Source: Variovorax sp. RA8 (lineage in GTDB: Bacteria > Pseudomonadota > Gammaproteobacteria > Burkholderiales > Burkholderiaceae_C). Taken from it: a stretch of DNA of 64,000 nucleotides. The notes beneath the pieces were generated by a model that was not told the DNA's origin, did not search any database, and saw nothing but the letters and a program-made list of their open reading frames with translations. The translations under genes and the position numbers were made by a program. Positions 25,413 to 34,380 of this stretch are shown piece by piece. Each line of letters starts with the position of its first letter. Within the stretch, counting starts at the first letter, position 1. The DNA is taken from NCBI RefSeq assembly GCF_901827175.1, contig NZ_LR594664.1:310001-374000 (forward strand). The letters run 5' to 3'.

Positions 25413-26207
25413 ATGACCACCCAGCACCTGGATCTCCGCAGGCTACCCACTCCCAAGATCGAAGCCCTCCGCGGCAAGTTCGAAGGCCATCTACGAACCA
25501 CCTTGTTTCAAGGCCTGCCGGACGGCACCGTGCGCCAGCTCCTCGAGCGCGTGGGCGCCGGCTACGCCGAAGGTCACATCGATGCCGCATGGAACGGATT
25601 CCAATGGGGCGGCGATCACGTGCGAACCCTGGTCCAGGAAGCACTGCATCAGCTCGAAGACGATCACAAGCCGGCCGAGGTCCGCGAAGTCGGCGCAGCG
25701 CCCGCGGATGCCGCGCGCCCGAATGCTGAAGCCGTCGCCGCCTCCTACTATCCGTCTACCAACGGCGAGGAGATCGACTGGGCTCTTCCCCTCTTCGACA
25801 GCGACGGAAACCAGCACCGACTTGTCGAGCTCGGGGGCATCCAGGTGGTCACCCGCCACTCGTTCGCCTTCGTCATCTGGGACCGGAGATCGCTCACGAT
25901 GGTCAACAACCCCGACGACACGCCGTTGACCATCGGGAACACCCCATGTCGCCTGAGGAGCGCGAGCGCCGGCGCCAAGTGGGCGCAGCAATGCTGGGCG
26001 ACCTGCATGCTCAGGTTGCAGCGCAGCGGGCGGAAGACGACCAAGAGGACCGCAGCTCGGCTCCGCGCGTCTGATCGAGGTGGTCGACATTCCCGTCATC
26101 GCTCTCTTCGTGGCTGCCATCGCGTGCGGCTTCGTCGGCGCGCTCGTCGGTGCAGCATTCGTGGTGAACTCCCTGCGCAAGGGCCAGATCGCCGTGCGGA
26201 CGGTTGA
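25413..26207 (+). CDS. Hypothetical protein, probable frameshift before its apparent end
   Basis: As read, 264 residues. The first 178 (MTTQHLDLRRLPTPKIEALR ...) are well formed. From about 25945 the translation becomes Arg-rich and is a shadow of the two genes that follow; the neighbouring frame stops at 25954-25956, just inside the next small gene. A one-base shift shortly before 25945 is therefore likely, and the native protein would be about 180 residues. No domain recognised. Confidence 0.5.
   Translation: MTTQHLDLRRLPTPKIEALRGKFEGHLRTTLFQGLPDGTVRQLLERVGAGYAEGHIDAAWNGFQWGGDHVRTLVQEALHQLEDDHKPAEVREVGAAPADAARPNAEAVAASYYPSTNGEEIDWALPLFDSDGNQHRLVELGGIQVVTRHSFAFVIWDRRSLTMVNNPDDTPLTIGNTPCRLRSASAGAKWAQQCWATCMLRLQRSGRKTTKRTAARLRASDRGGRHSRHRSLRGCHRVRLRRRARRCSIRGELPAQGPDRRADG
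25946..26074 (+). CDS. Small charged protein (42 residues)
   Basis: ATG 25946 opens MSPEERERRRQVGAAMLGDL, a highly charged helical peptide. Nearly all codons end in G or C, as in real genes of this region, which supports coding. It lies between the 25413 gene and the membrane protein at 26080. Confidence 0.45.
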   Translation: MSPEERERRRQVGAAMLGDLHAQVAAQRAEDDQEDRSSAPRV

Positions 26208-26433
26208 GCTGCCGCGGCAGCTCATGGCTCTCGACTCACTCAGCGTCTCCACCAACTTCGTGGAAGAGGACGGCCGGGTTGTCATGAGCATGAAAAAGGA
26301 GATCCAGTCATCGCAAGTGCAGGCTGAGACGGTGCAGGCCTGGCTCGACGACAACGACCTGGTCGCCCAGTTCAAGGGGCGCGACTTCAAGGTGCCTCCC
26401 CCGACGAGCAATCCCTGGAAGGCCACACAGTGA
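26080..26433 (+). CDS. Single-pass membrane protein
   Basis: 117 residues from GTG 26080. An N-terminal hydrophobic segment (IPVIALFVAAIACGFVGALV) is followed by a soluble part of about 85 residues. It overlaps the VRR-NUC start as ATGA-type. Unknown function. Confidence 0.55.
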   Translation: MVDIPVIALFVAAIACGFVGALVGAAFVVNSLRKGQIAVRTVELPRQLMALDSLSVSTNFVEEDGRVVMSMKKEIQSSQVQAETVQAWLDDNDLVAQFKGRDFKVPPPTSNPWKATQ

Positions 26434-27041
26434 GTGCCGCATTCCAGCGCATGAGCGCGGCAGAGTACCGCGCACGCATGGGGCTTGCCCCGGCGGGCAC
26501 GCCTGAGGGCGAACTCGCGCCAGAGCGCTTGCGGGTTCGAGGCGGAGCGCTGGCGCTGGTCAAGCCCGACGCGCTGGCTGACGCGGTGTCCAACCCGAAT
26601 CCTGTCGCGCTTGCGCCCGACATTGAAGCGCCTGCCCGGTCTCGCAAGCCCCGCAAGCTCACGCTGACGAGTGGCCACCCGACGGAGGACCAGATCCACC
26701 GGGCCTGTGCGGACTGGGTCTTCGCTCACGAGGGGATGTACCCCTTCCTGCGCTGGCTCATGCACGTGCCCAACGGCGGCCTGCGCAGTCGGGGCGAGGC
26801 CGGAAAGATGCGCGCCATGGGCGTGCGCAAGGGCGTCGTGGACTGGATCCTTCCATTTCCGAGCCCCGCTGGCCGATATACCGGCTTGGCGATCGAAGTG
26901 AAGTCCCACCGCGGAACGGTGAGCGACGAGCAACAAGATTTTTTGGACGACGCGGCTGCTGCCGGCTGGCTCGCCGCCGTCGCCCGTTCAAGTGATGAAT
27001 TTGTGAAGGTAGTAGAGCAATGGATCCGAGAAAGACCCTGA
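26430..27041 (+). CDS. VRR-NUC domain nuclease
   Basis: 203 residues. The C-terminal 120 residues match the VRR-NUC family of the PD-(D/E)xK superfamily: HPTEDQIHRACADWV, HVPNGGLRSRGEAGKMRAMG, the catalytic Asp in VVDWILPFP, and the E-x-K pair in AIEVKSHRG, followed by the DEQQDFLD helix. Stand-alone members occur in phages and plasmids and cleave branched or Holliday-type DNA. The N-terminal 75 residues are variable. Probably part of this element's DNA repair or recombination set, next to the ligase. Confidence 0.85.
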   Translation: MSAAFQRMSAAEYRARMGLAPAGTPEGELAPERLRVRGGALALVKPDALADAVSNPNPVALAPDIEAPARSRKPRKLTLTSGHPTEDQIHRACADWVFAHEGMYPFLRWLMHVPNGGLRSRGEAGKMRAMGVRKGVVDWILPFPSPAGRYTGLAIEVKSHRGTVSDEQQDFLDDAAAAGWLAAVARSSDEFVKVVEQWIRERP

Positions 27042-27418
27042 TCGATGAGCACGCGCGGCGGCGCATCGGCGAGGCCATGGGAGAGCCAGCAGAAGTCGTC
27101 TGGCGCGTGATGGACCATGAGGAGATCAACTGCGCCCGTGAGTTCAACCGCAGCAACTCCAGACACCCCGAGCGGGACTGCAGGACCTGGATTGCTGAGC
27201 GCGACAAGCTCCACGCCGAGCACAAACCCGGCTACCAGGCGCGCCCCTACGAGGTCTTCCCCAACTACCTAGGCCTGACGAACGCCGGTGCGCGCTTCGT
27301 CAATTGGGGCCTCATGCAGCTGGACGAGCCCGGCCGCGAGAACCTCTACACGCGCATGCTCGGCAGCGAGACGGTCGTGATTGCCCTCGCCGCCATCCTT
27401 TTCCCTGAGCCCACCTGA
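27020..27418 (+). CDS. Hypothetical protein downstream of the VRR-NUC gene
   Basis: 132 residues overlapping the nuclease gene by 22 bases. It begins MDPRKTLIDEHARRRIGEAM and contains CAREFNRSNSRHPERDC; no domain recognised. Translation is probably coupled to the nuclease and precedes the ligase gene by 23 bases. Confidence 0.55.
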   Translation: MDPRKTLIDEHARRRIGEAMGEPAEVVWRVMDHEEINCAREFNRSNSRHPERDCRTWIAERDKLHAEHKPGYQARPYEVFPNYLGLTNAGARFVNWGLMQLDEPGRENLYTRMLGSETVVIALAAILFPEPT

Positions 27419-27441
27419 TCGCACCTGACGCGACGCGAACG

Positions 27442-28566
27442 ATGTCCACTCTCGAACAAGCACCCGCATCCAGCTTCCTCTTCTTCACGGGCAACGGCTC
27501 CGACAAGGTCTATCAGGCACACCTGCGGCAGAAGGATGCCGGCTGGGTGGTCGACTATGGGAATGGTCCGCGCGGCGGCTCCCTACGCACCGGCACCAAG
27601 ACGGCAACGCCCCTCGCCTACGAGGCGGCCAAGAAGATCTACGACAAGCTGGTGCGCGAGAAGACCTCGGGCGGCTACACCCCGGACCAGTCGGGCACGC
27701 TCTACACCGCGAGCGACCTCGCGGGGCGCAAGAGCGGCGAGCTGCCGCAGCTGCCCACGGCGATCACCGAGGACCAGGCCGAGCTGCTTATCAGAGACAC
27801 GCGCTGGGGTCTGCAGCAGAAGGCCGATGGCGAGAACCGCATCCTGATCGTGGAGGGCGCCGCGGTCCGCGGCACCAACCGGCGCGGCCTCTTCGTCGAC
27901 ATCCCTCAGCACTGGAGAAGCCTTCACTCGGACGGCCGCACCGTCATCGCCGGCGAGCACGTCGGCGACCGCTTCATGGCCTTCGACTTGCTGGAGTTCA
28001 AGGGCCAGGACTTCCGGGGCCGCCCGTTCCTCACCCGCTTCAACGAACTCGAACAGATCGCCAGGTCCATCCCATGGATGGAAGTGCTCGAACTGAGCGT
28101 CGCCACGGAGGACAAGCGCTGCCGAGCAGCCGAAATCCTCGCGTCGAATGGCGAAGGCTTCGTCTTCAAGCGGCTTGAGGCCCCCTTCGAAGCCGGCCGC
28201 AGCGAGGACAGCCTGAAGTTCAAGTTCACCGAGACCTCCACCTGCCTGGTGCTGCGCCAAAACGCCCAGCGCTCGGTCGCGGTGGGCCTGCGCGACGACA
28301 AGGGCGCCATGGTCGACTTGGGCAACGTGACGATCCCGCCGAGCGAGGCCATGCCCGCCGTGGGCAGCCTGGTCGAAGTGCGATACCTCTACCGCTTCAA
28401 CGACGGCAAGTTCGAGCAGCCAGTCTTCAAGATGCCGCGCCCGGACATGACTGAAGAGGCCGCGGTGCTCTCGCAGGTGACGCGAATCAAGATGCGAGGT
28501 GACGAACGTTCAGAGAGCGGGGACGAGGAAACCGACGAATGCCTCGAAGATCGCCCTCGCGGCTGA
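27442..28566 (+). CDS. WGR domain fused to an ATP-dependent DNA ligase-like enzyme
   Basis: 374 residues. Residues 1-80 form a WGR domain (KVYQAHLRQKDAGWVVDYGN, then GPRGGSLRTGTKT), a module that binds DNA ends in PARPs and MolR-type proteins. From residue 105 there is a nucleotidyltransferase domain: the adenylated Lys is K127 in QQKADGENRI, RGTNRRGLF and GEHVGDRFMAFDLLEF supply later motifs, and EGFVFKRLEAPFEAG plus LKFKFTETST give motifs IV-V. An OB-like part follows. It would seal DNA breaks guided by the WGR module. Similar WGR-ligase fusions are known but little studied. Confidence 0.8.
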   Translation: MSTLEQAPASSFLFFTGNGSDKVYQAHLRQKDAGWVVDYGNGPRGGSLRTGTKTATPLAYEAAKKIYDKLVREKTSGGYTPDQSGTLYTASDLAGRKSGELPQLPTAITEDQAELLIRDTRWGLQQKADGENRILIVEGAAVRGTNRRGLFVDIPQHWRSLHSDGRTVIAGEHVGDRFMAFDLLEFKGQDFRGRPFLTRFNELEQIARSIPWMEVLELSVATEDKRCRAAEILASNGEGFVFKRLEAPFEAGRSEDSLKFKFTETSTCLVLRQNAQRSVAVGLRDDKGAMVDLGNVTIPPSEAMPAVGSLVEVRYLYRFNDGKFEQPVFKMPRPDMTEEAAVLSQVTRIKMRGDERSESGDEETDECLEDRPRG

Positions 28567-28857
28567 TCCCGTATCTGCGGCCGCGCCGCTTTGTCTAATC
28601 GAACCGACGGCGAACAACCCTCGCGTGCGGCGCAACGCCAAGATGTCAAGGTCCACTTTTCCCCGTCCCCGGTGGACAGCTCTGTGGACAAGTCCATGAG
28701 CAACCACTCGGAACCGCATCTGGCGTGGCTTCCCTTGGGGTGCTCACAGAACAGGCAGACAGAATTTTTTTTAGAACGTGTTGGCCAATGCTCTCCCGAC
28801 AACTGTCGGGGCGTCTCAGACACCTTGATTCCCCGAATTCCCGCGCTTCAATCTCAC
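28567..28857. other. Intergenic region with a palindrome and GTGGACA motifs
   Basis: No supported gene. It contains a 16-bp palindrome, CCCGACA-AC-TGTCGGG, at 28795-28810, GTGGACA twice near 28670-28690 (one as TGTGGACAA, one mismatch from a DnaA box), and a T8 run near 28764-28771. Confidence 0.4.
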
Positions 28858-29302
28858 TCACCTCACCTTCTTGGAAAGCCGGTCCATCAAGCGCCGCGTC
28901 TCCAGCAAACCAGCCTCCTCCTCGAGCCCGTCATCGGCCACCTCGCCGCCGATCCAGCTGCGCTCGAAGATGACCTTTATCCAATCCTCTCCGAATCCTC
29001 TGTAGAGCGGAAGCCTGCGCAGCATGGGATGCGCCAGCATCGTGCTGACGAACTCCCGCGGCCGCTGGCGCAGGAACGGACGCACCGTGAGTTCCGGTCG
29101 TCAGGTCCATGCGCATGGTCTTGCCCACCAGGTAGCCGAACTCCGGAAACGGGCACGCCGGCTTCGCATCGAAGTTGAACGAGAGGTAGGCGAGGTTCCA
29201 GGCCTCAAGGTCGTCCCTGAACGCAGGAATCGTGCTCGGGCCGCAGAACACGCCGTCGACGATCCGCCCGTAGTCCTCGATCGGCTTTGCTGAATACCTC
29301 AC
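28858..29302 (-). pseudogene. Hypothetical gene disrupted by a one-base frameshift
   Basis: From GTG 29302 (GAGGG upstream) the frame reads VRYSAKPIEDYGRIVDGVFC ... GKTMRMDLTT to about 29100. The coherent continuation ELTVRPFLRQRPREFVSTML ... to stop 28858 is in another frame. Removing one G from the GG at about 29095 restores one protein of about 147 residues. No family recognised. Confidence 0.6.
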
Positions 29303-29514
29303 TCGATTGCCCTCACTCGAACGCCTCTTCCATTGGGGGCCGAGCCTACCAGTTCGCGCTGAGCACCTGCCCGCGCAATCGTGACCGCCTTTGCGCTTGC
29401 CATAGCGCGATCGCTGTTGCGGTCTGTGGCCGGGTTCGAGTTCGGCTAGCACGGCCGCGAGCCGGAGCCAATGCCCTAGCGCAACTGCTGTTGCGGCCCG
29501 TATGCTGGGTCGAC

Positions 29515-30126
29515 ATGAACCGACTCTCCACAAGCTCGCAGCGCTACGGCGGCGCGGCACTCAGGTTTCCCCCTGCGGGCAGCAACCAGAACCGCCCACT
29601 ATCCGAGGCGTCGGCCTCGCTGCCCGGCGGCCAGCCCTTCATCGGATGGGCCCGGCATGCTCCGGCCGGCAGCGCCAGCCACGAGGTGAGCTCTCGGGGG
29701 GACAGCCGCTTCAGCGCCCTCTTCGCACGCCTGAAGGACGGCAGGACCATCGAGGAGGCGTGGCAGCTCGACTGCAAGGGGTATCGCACCCTCGGGAACG
29801 ACTGGCGCCTCGGCAAGGGGAAGCAGCCGCTGCGGGCCATCGACCAGTGGGGCGAATACCTGGGACTCTGGCGCACCTGGGCCGCAGAAAATCCGCAGGC
29901 CATGGCGGAACTGGGCGCGCTGGCCCAAGGCCGATTCCTCACCGACATGTTCGCGAGCAGCCCAAACTCGCAGGCCCGCGCCCTGGCGACGCTGTTAGCC
30001 GAGGCCAACGGCTGGCGCCTAGCGGAGCCGAGCGGCGGCACCGGCGCCAGGCCGAGCGCCCAGGTTCAAGGTCAGCCGGGCCTTTTCAGCCCGACTCCAG
30101 CGCCCGGCGGGGCACCTGTTGCGTGA
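29515..30126 (+). CDS. Conserved phage/plasmid hypothetical protein
   Basis: 203 residues. The core FSALFARLKDGRTIEEAWQL followed by DCKGYRTLGNDWRLGKGK is a pattern common in hypothetical proteins of phages and integrative elements of Burkholderiales. The ends are Pro/Gly-rich and disordered. Function unknown. Confidence 0.6.
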   Translation: MNRLSTSSQRYGGAALRFPPAGSNQNRPLSEASASLPGGQPFIGWARHAPAGSASHEVSSRGDSRFSALFARLKDGRTIEEAWQLDCKGYRTLGNDWRLGKGKQPLRAIDQWGEYLGLWRTWAAENPQAMAELGALAQGRFLTDMFASSPNSQARALATLLAEANGWRLAEPSGGTGARPSAQVQGQPGLFSPTPAPGGAPVA

Positions 30127-30277
30127 GGGAAACAGAACCGCGCGTAGCAATTTCGGAGCGTTCAGAGGGAAGCATCGTGAACGGTTTCCACGAACTTCAT
30201 TGATTCCGCTACGATACTCTGACGCGAACGAAAGGGGCGAGCAACGACGCCAGGAATCGGGCGCTCGAAAGACTCAC

Positions 30278-30724
30278 ATGACACCAACCAGCCTCGACCT
30301 CTTCGCCGATCCCGAAATCGCCGGCGCTCCAGCGCTCCAGCCTGTCGGCATCCCCAGTTCGATCACTGCCACCGGCACGGGCATGCCGCCCGAATGGGGC
30401 CCGTACGCCCTCGACATCGTCTTCGCGGACCGCAAGCAGTACCGCAAGGCCTACCTCACTCCAGCCGCATCTGCCGACCTCGTGCACGCTCTCTGGACCT
30501 ACGCGCTGGCCCGCCATGAATCGACGATTGCCCAGCGCGTGGCCGACACCTCGGTACTGCTCGGGCACCGCTCGCGCAAGGACAAGCTGAACGAGGCGCT
30601 GTGCCTCATCGAAAGCCACGGCATCATGGGGCAAGACATCCCGCCCGCCCGCGAGTTCGGCCCATCGTTCGATCTGCGGCACCTCGCCGGAGAGTCGCCC
30701 TTCCCAGTTGCCGAGACTGCTTGA
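30278..30724 (+). CDS. Hypothetical protein
   Basis: 148 residues starting MTPTSLDLFADPEIAG, with a helical middle (ADLVHALWTYALARHESTIA). Its stop overlaps the phosphatase start. No recognised domain. Confidence 0.5.
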   Translation: MTPTSLDLFADPEIAGAPALQPVGIPSSITATGTGMPPEWGPYALDIVFADRKQYRKAYLTPAASADLVHALWTYALARHESTIAQRVADTSVLLGHRSRKDKLNEALCLIESHGIMGQDIPPAREFGPSFDLRHLAGESPFPVAETA

Positions 30725-31155
30725 TGGAGCGCCTCACCCGCGCCCAGCTCGACCAGCTGCGCCTCGAGCTGGCCGAGATCGCCGCTCGCGCGCCGCGCTT
30801 CGTTCGTCAGGCGCGCAACCAGGCCGGCCGCGACTTCGTGATCGGTGATGTCCACGGCGCGTTCGACGAGGTCTGGAAGGCCATGAAGCTGGCTGGCTTC
30901 GATCGCTCGCGAGACCCCCTTTTCAGCGTCGGGGACCTGGTGGACCGGGGGGTGGGTTCCCATCGTGCCGGACGCTTCCTCGCGCAGCCCTACGTCTTAG
31001 CCGTCCGAGGCAACCACGAGGCCGATCTGATCGATCTCCACATGGACAACGACGATCCGGACGAGACGCGCGGAGTGCTCGCGCGCATCAACGTGAACCT
31101 CCCCCGTCAAGCGCTGACGCGCTGTGATGGGGGCATCCGGATACCTTCCGCATAG
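30724..31155 (+). pseudogene. Metallophosphatase, 5' part, truncated by a TnpB-type element
   Basis: The frame encodes the N-terminal metal-binding blocks of lambda-PP/PrpE-like Ser/Thr phosphatases: FVIGDVHGAFDEV, FSVGDLVDRG and AVRGNHEADL. Full enzymes are about 215-240 residues. Here native sequence ends near residue 125 and the last 18 codons come from the terminal hairpin of the insertion element, so the C-terminal metal-binding His blocks are lost. It is probably inactive. Confidence 0.75.
31101..31133. repeat. Terminal hairpin of the first TnpB element
   Basis: CCCCCgTCA (31101-31109) pairs with TGAtGGGGG (31125-31133), and inside it AGCGC (31110-31114) pairs with GCGCT (31119-31123). 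Such subterminal imperfect hairpins are the ends recognised by IS200/IS605 transposases and lie at the 3' end of the TnpB guide RNA. Confidence 0.65.
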
Positions 31156-31163
31156 GACCGAGC

Positions 31164-32615
31164 CTAGGCAGAGATTCGGAGGTCTGCGTCATTCGAGGCT
31201 TGCACCTCGACTGGCGACTGACGATCTCCTGACACGGACGTAACTTCGAGCCGTTCCAGCTCTAGAGCCGTTTCGCGTTTCCGCGCGAAGGCCACTCGCT
31301 TCCTCTTGTTCGTTTCGCTTTTGGGCAGTTCGCCCCTGAGGATCGCCTCGATCGCCAGCCACTGGAGCACCCGCGCTGCATTGACATCCGCGTTGGCCTC
31401 GTGACCACATCCCACGCAGTGGAAGGTTTCCTGGTCCAAACGGTTGTTTGCATCGCAGCATCCGCACTTGGCGCACGTCTGTGACGTGAACGCCGGCGGC
31501 AGCGTGTAGACGAGCTTGTTGCGCTTCTTCGCCTTGTACGTCGTGAAGCGCCGGACCGAGCCCCAGGCGCTGCGAAGTATCGCGGCGTTGAGTCCGGCCT
31601 TGGCGGCGGAGCCGTTGCGGGCCCAGCGCTGCCGCATCCTGCCTGGGGCGAGGTGCAGCGGTCATGTTCTTTATCTGCAGGTCTTCGAAGGCGAAGACCC
31701 GTGCATCGGAGTTGACCAGCGCATGGCTGGTCTTGTGCGCGAAGTCCTGACGGACGTTGGCGCAGTAGGCCGTCTGGCGCGCAGCGCGCTTCTTGAGCTT
31801 CCGGTAGCCTGCGCTCGCGCGCATCTTGCCGTCCGTCCCCTTGACGTTGGGGGAACGCGCCATGCGACGCTGATAACGACGCCTGCGGATCTCGGCGCGC
31901 GCCATGCGTTCCTTCTGCACATCGGAGAAGTCCCAGGCCTTGCCGTCGCATCCCATCAGCGGCACCTTGACCCCTCGGTCGCCGGACCAGACCCTCTGCT
32001 CGAGGTCCGCCAGGCCCTGGACCTCGTACAACAGTTCCTCTGCGCTGCGCTCGATGCGTGGTTCAAGCTGTCCAGGCCGGGCATGCTCAAGAGCCAGGCC
32101 CTCGTAGCTGAAGCTCACGAACCACTTGCCGTTGGGCTACGACCGAGATGACGATCTGCTTCCCCATCTCCCAGGCACGATGGGCCTGGAACGACAGCGC
32201 CCAATAGGGTTGGCCTTAGTGCCCAGCTCGATCACCCAGCCTTGCCGGTCAGAGCGCCCGGCATAGGGCAGCGTAAGAAGCGGAAGAGTTCGCTGGTCAC
32301 CAGCACCGACTGGCGCCCATAACGCTCTTGACCTTGGGTGCGCCTCCCAGGCCCGCCGGAAGCGCTGCAGCCCGTGTAGAAGCGAAACGCTCCATTGCGC
32401 AGGATCTGCGAAGGTACATCACTGAGGAAGCCCGTCTCGCTGGTGATCAGATGCGAGTAGGCCTGGTTGTCCGACGGAACGCCGCCTTCAGCGCGAACGC
32501 GATCTCGCTCGCGCGTCTTGGCATTCCTGATGAACCGCTGGTGTCCGATCCACATGCGCAGATGAGCCACAAGACTTGAGTCTGGGCTTGCGCTAAATCG
32601 GACGCCGGATTGCAT
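31164..32615 (-). pseudogene. tnpB: TnpB RNA-guided nuclease, dead copy with several frameshifts
   Basis: Recognisable pieces in order: N-terminal MWIGHQRFIRNA and DVPSQILRNGAFRFY (32.4-32.6 kb), GKWFVSFSYEGLALE (about 32.1 kb), RuvC parts SGDRGVKVPL and FAFEDLQIKNMTA, then ILRSAWGSVRRFTTYKAKKR, the zinc ribbon CAKCGCC...CVGCGHEAN and DVNAARVL. These lie in at least four different frames, with breaks near 32.27, 32.18, 32.12 and 31.64 kb. No functional protein can be made. Confidence 0.8.
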
Positions 32616-33135
32616 TGAGCGCAGTATCTACAATGCCTGGGATTATGTACAGTGTTGTGAGGCGCCCGTGCAACATCGCTCGAAAGGATTGCGCCGCTTG
32701 AACCGCGACTCGGCTCCGCACTCTCTCACGAGCCCTCCCGAGAAAGGCCGGGCCCGACTGCACCGACGCCCTACGTCTCCTACTCCGAACACCTGACCAA
32801 CGCAGACGGGAGCGCTTCGTCAGCAAGCCCACGGGGTCGCAGTTCTGCCCCGTCTGCAGCGAACACAAACCGGTCACTGGCGGTCAGTTCCGCAGGATCG
32901 CGGGCCGCTCGCAGTTCATCTCAGCGACGCGTGCGCGGTGAAGATCGGCCTCAAGCCAAGGGCTGCTGCGGCACATTGACAACAAGCCCGACGCTCTCAA
33001 CAGTCAAAGTAGTACCTACTTGATACGTGCCCTGGCACATATCGAAGGCTCGCGCGCTTTTTTTGCGCGTTGCTCTAGCGCGAATTGAGTCCGCGTCGAT
33101 ACTATGAATTGTCATTAAATCACTCGGAAGCATTC
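32616..33135. other. Region without a confident gene
   Basis: On the plus strand, 32812-32941 reads as a fragment with a CPVC knuckle (KPTGSQFCPVCSEHKPVTGG) but has no start codon, so it is probably a relic. At 33022-33043 there is a near-perfect hairpin (GATA-C-GTGCC...GGCAC-A-TATC), upstream of the CAP lipoprotein gene. Otherwise nothing is seen. Confidence 0.4.
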
Positions 33136-34306
33136 ATGCAGAAAAAGGTTCTCTCTCCGATCGCTCTGGCTCTGGTAACCCTCGCCCTGGTGGGCTGCGG
33201 TGGCGGCGGCGGTGGAGGCGGTGGTGGTGGATTCCTGCCGATCGCCGCGGCCCCAGCTCCGGCGCCCGCGCCGGCTGCGCCGGCACCGGCACCGGCAGCC
33301 GATCCGGTCCAGAGCTTCCGGCCGCCCCCCCGCCGCCCACCTCTGGCGATTCGACGCTCGTGACGAGCATCAATGCCGCTACCTACACGGCCGGCTCGGA
33401 GGAGTTGGCGGCCTTCGCCAAGCTCAACGCTGAGCGTCAGACCTGCGGTTTCGGTCTTCTGCAGCAGAGCACTCAGTTGGACACGGCCGCCTCCGGTCAT
33501 GCGAACTACCTCCTTCGCAACAACAAGGCCGGCCACTTCCAGGACCCGAGCGATCCGTTCTTCACCGGTAACAACGCGCTTGACCGCGCCAATGCTGCCG
33601 GCTATTCACGTTGCTCGTTCTCGACGACAACGCGGACATCACCGGCGGCAGCGCCAACCTGATCACAGGCCTCGGCGTGCAAGCTCTTCGCGGGCTGCTG
33701 AGTGCCCCCTACCATGCTCTCAGCCTCCTGAGCCCCGAACTGGACATCGGCATCTCGATCAAGAGCAGCGACGCCACGGGTACCACCGGTACCTTCGGCC
33801 CGCGTTCGATCCACCAATTCAATCTGGGCCTCGCGCAAGGGGCTGCGTCGCAAAAGCCGAGCAGCGCGGCGGTCCAGACGTACCCGTGCGACGGAACGAT
33901 CGGCACGGCGCACACGCTCAGGAACGAGACTCCAAACCCGATCCCGGGTCGCGATCTGAATGCCAACCCCATCGGACAGCCGATCCTGGTTGCAGTTCGC
34001 CCGGGTCAGGGCATCGCCATCTCGAGCGCCTCGATGAAGGCGAAGGTCAGCGGCACCGTCGTGGCCCTGCGCCCCGTCATGACGAAGTCCAACGACCCGA
34101 ACGGAATGCTGAACCCGAGCCAAGCCGTTCTGATGCCCGATGCGCCGCTGAGCCCCAACACCGAGTACGAAGTGAGCATCGTCGGCAACAACACCACGCT
34201 GACTTTTGACGGCTCGAACTGGGTCAGCACCGGCACCAACCCCGCGATCACGACCAACTCGACCGGTGCCTTCACCAAGACGTTCTCGTTCACCACGGGC
34301 GGTTAA
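33136..34306 (+). pseudogene. CAP-domain (SCP/YkwD-type) lipoprotein, broken by two frameshifts
   Basis: ATG 33136 begins a lipoprotein signal (LALVTLALVGC, acylated Cys then poly-Gly and Pro/Ala). After the seven-C run at 33325-33331 the coherent protein shifts frame to SINAATYTAGSEELAAFAKL and HANYLLRNNKAGHFQDP, which is CAP-domain sequence. Near 33610 it shifts again to VLDDNADITGGSANLITGLG, ending with an Ig-like C-terminal part (SPNTEYEVSIVGNNTTLTFD). Restored length is about 390 residues. The first break lies in a homopolymer and could be a phase-variation tract or a sequencing error; the second supports real decay. Confidence 0.75.
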
Positions 34307-34331
34307 CCTCTCGCCCTAGCCGCTCAGCGCT

Positions 34332-34380
34332 GCGCCATCTCCAGGAGGGTCTCGTGCCCTCTTGCAGATGGCGCGTTTCA
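34332..34380. terminator. Terminator or leader hairpin after the CAP gene
   Basis: GCGCCATCT (34332-34340) and AGATGGCGC (34366-34374) form a perfect 9-bp stem, with an inner stem GAGGG/CCCTC (34345-34349 / 34357-34361), followed by GTTTCATT. The downstream arm contains the candidate ATG of the next gene. Confidence 0.6.

Larger units (their letters stand above)
31093..32620 (-). mobile_element. Degenerate TnpB-only (IS1341/IS605-type) element
   Basis: The element reads leftward. Its right end is preserved: a long hairpin at 31101-31133 followed by the terminal TTCAC on the minus strand. No TnpA (Y1 transposase) is present. The left limit near 32620 is approximate. Confidence 0.65.

Noticed and set aside
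33190..33300. A GGC/GCC-type simple repeat as a separate repeat feature
   Set aside because: It encodes the poly-Gly and Ala/Pro linker of the CAP lipoprotein and is explained by coding.
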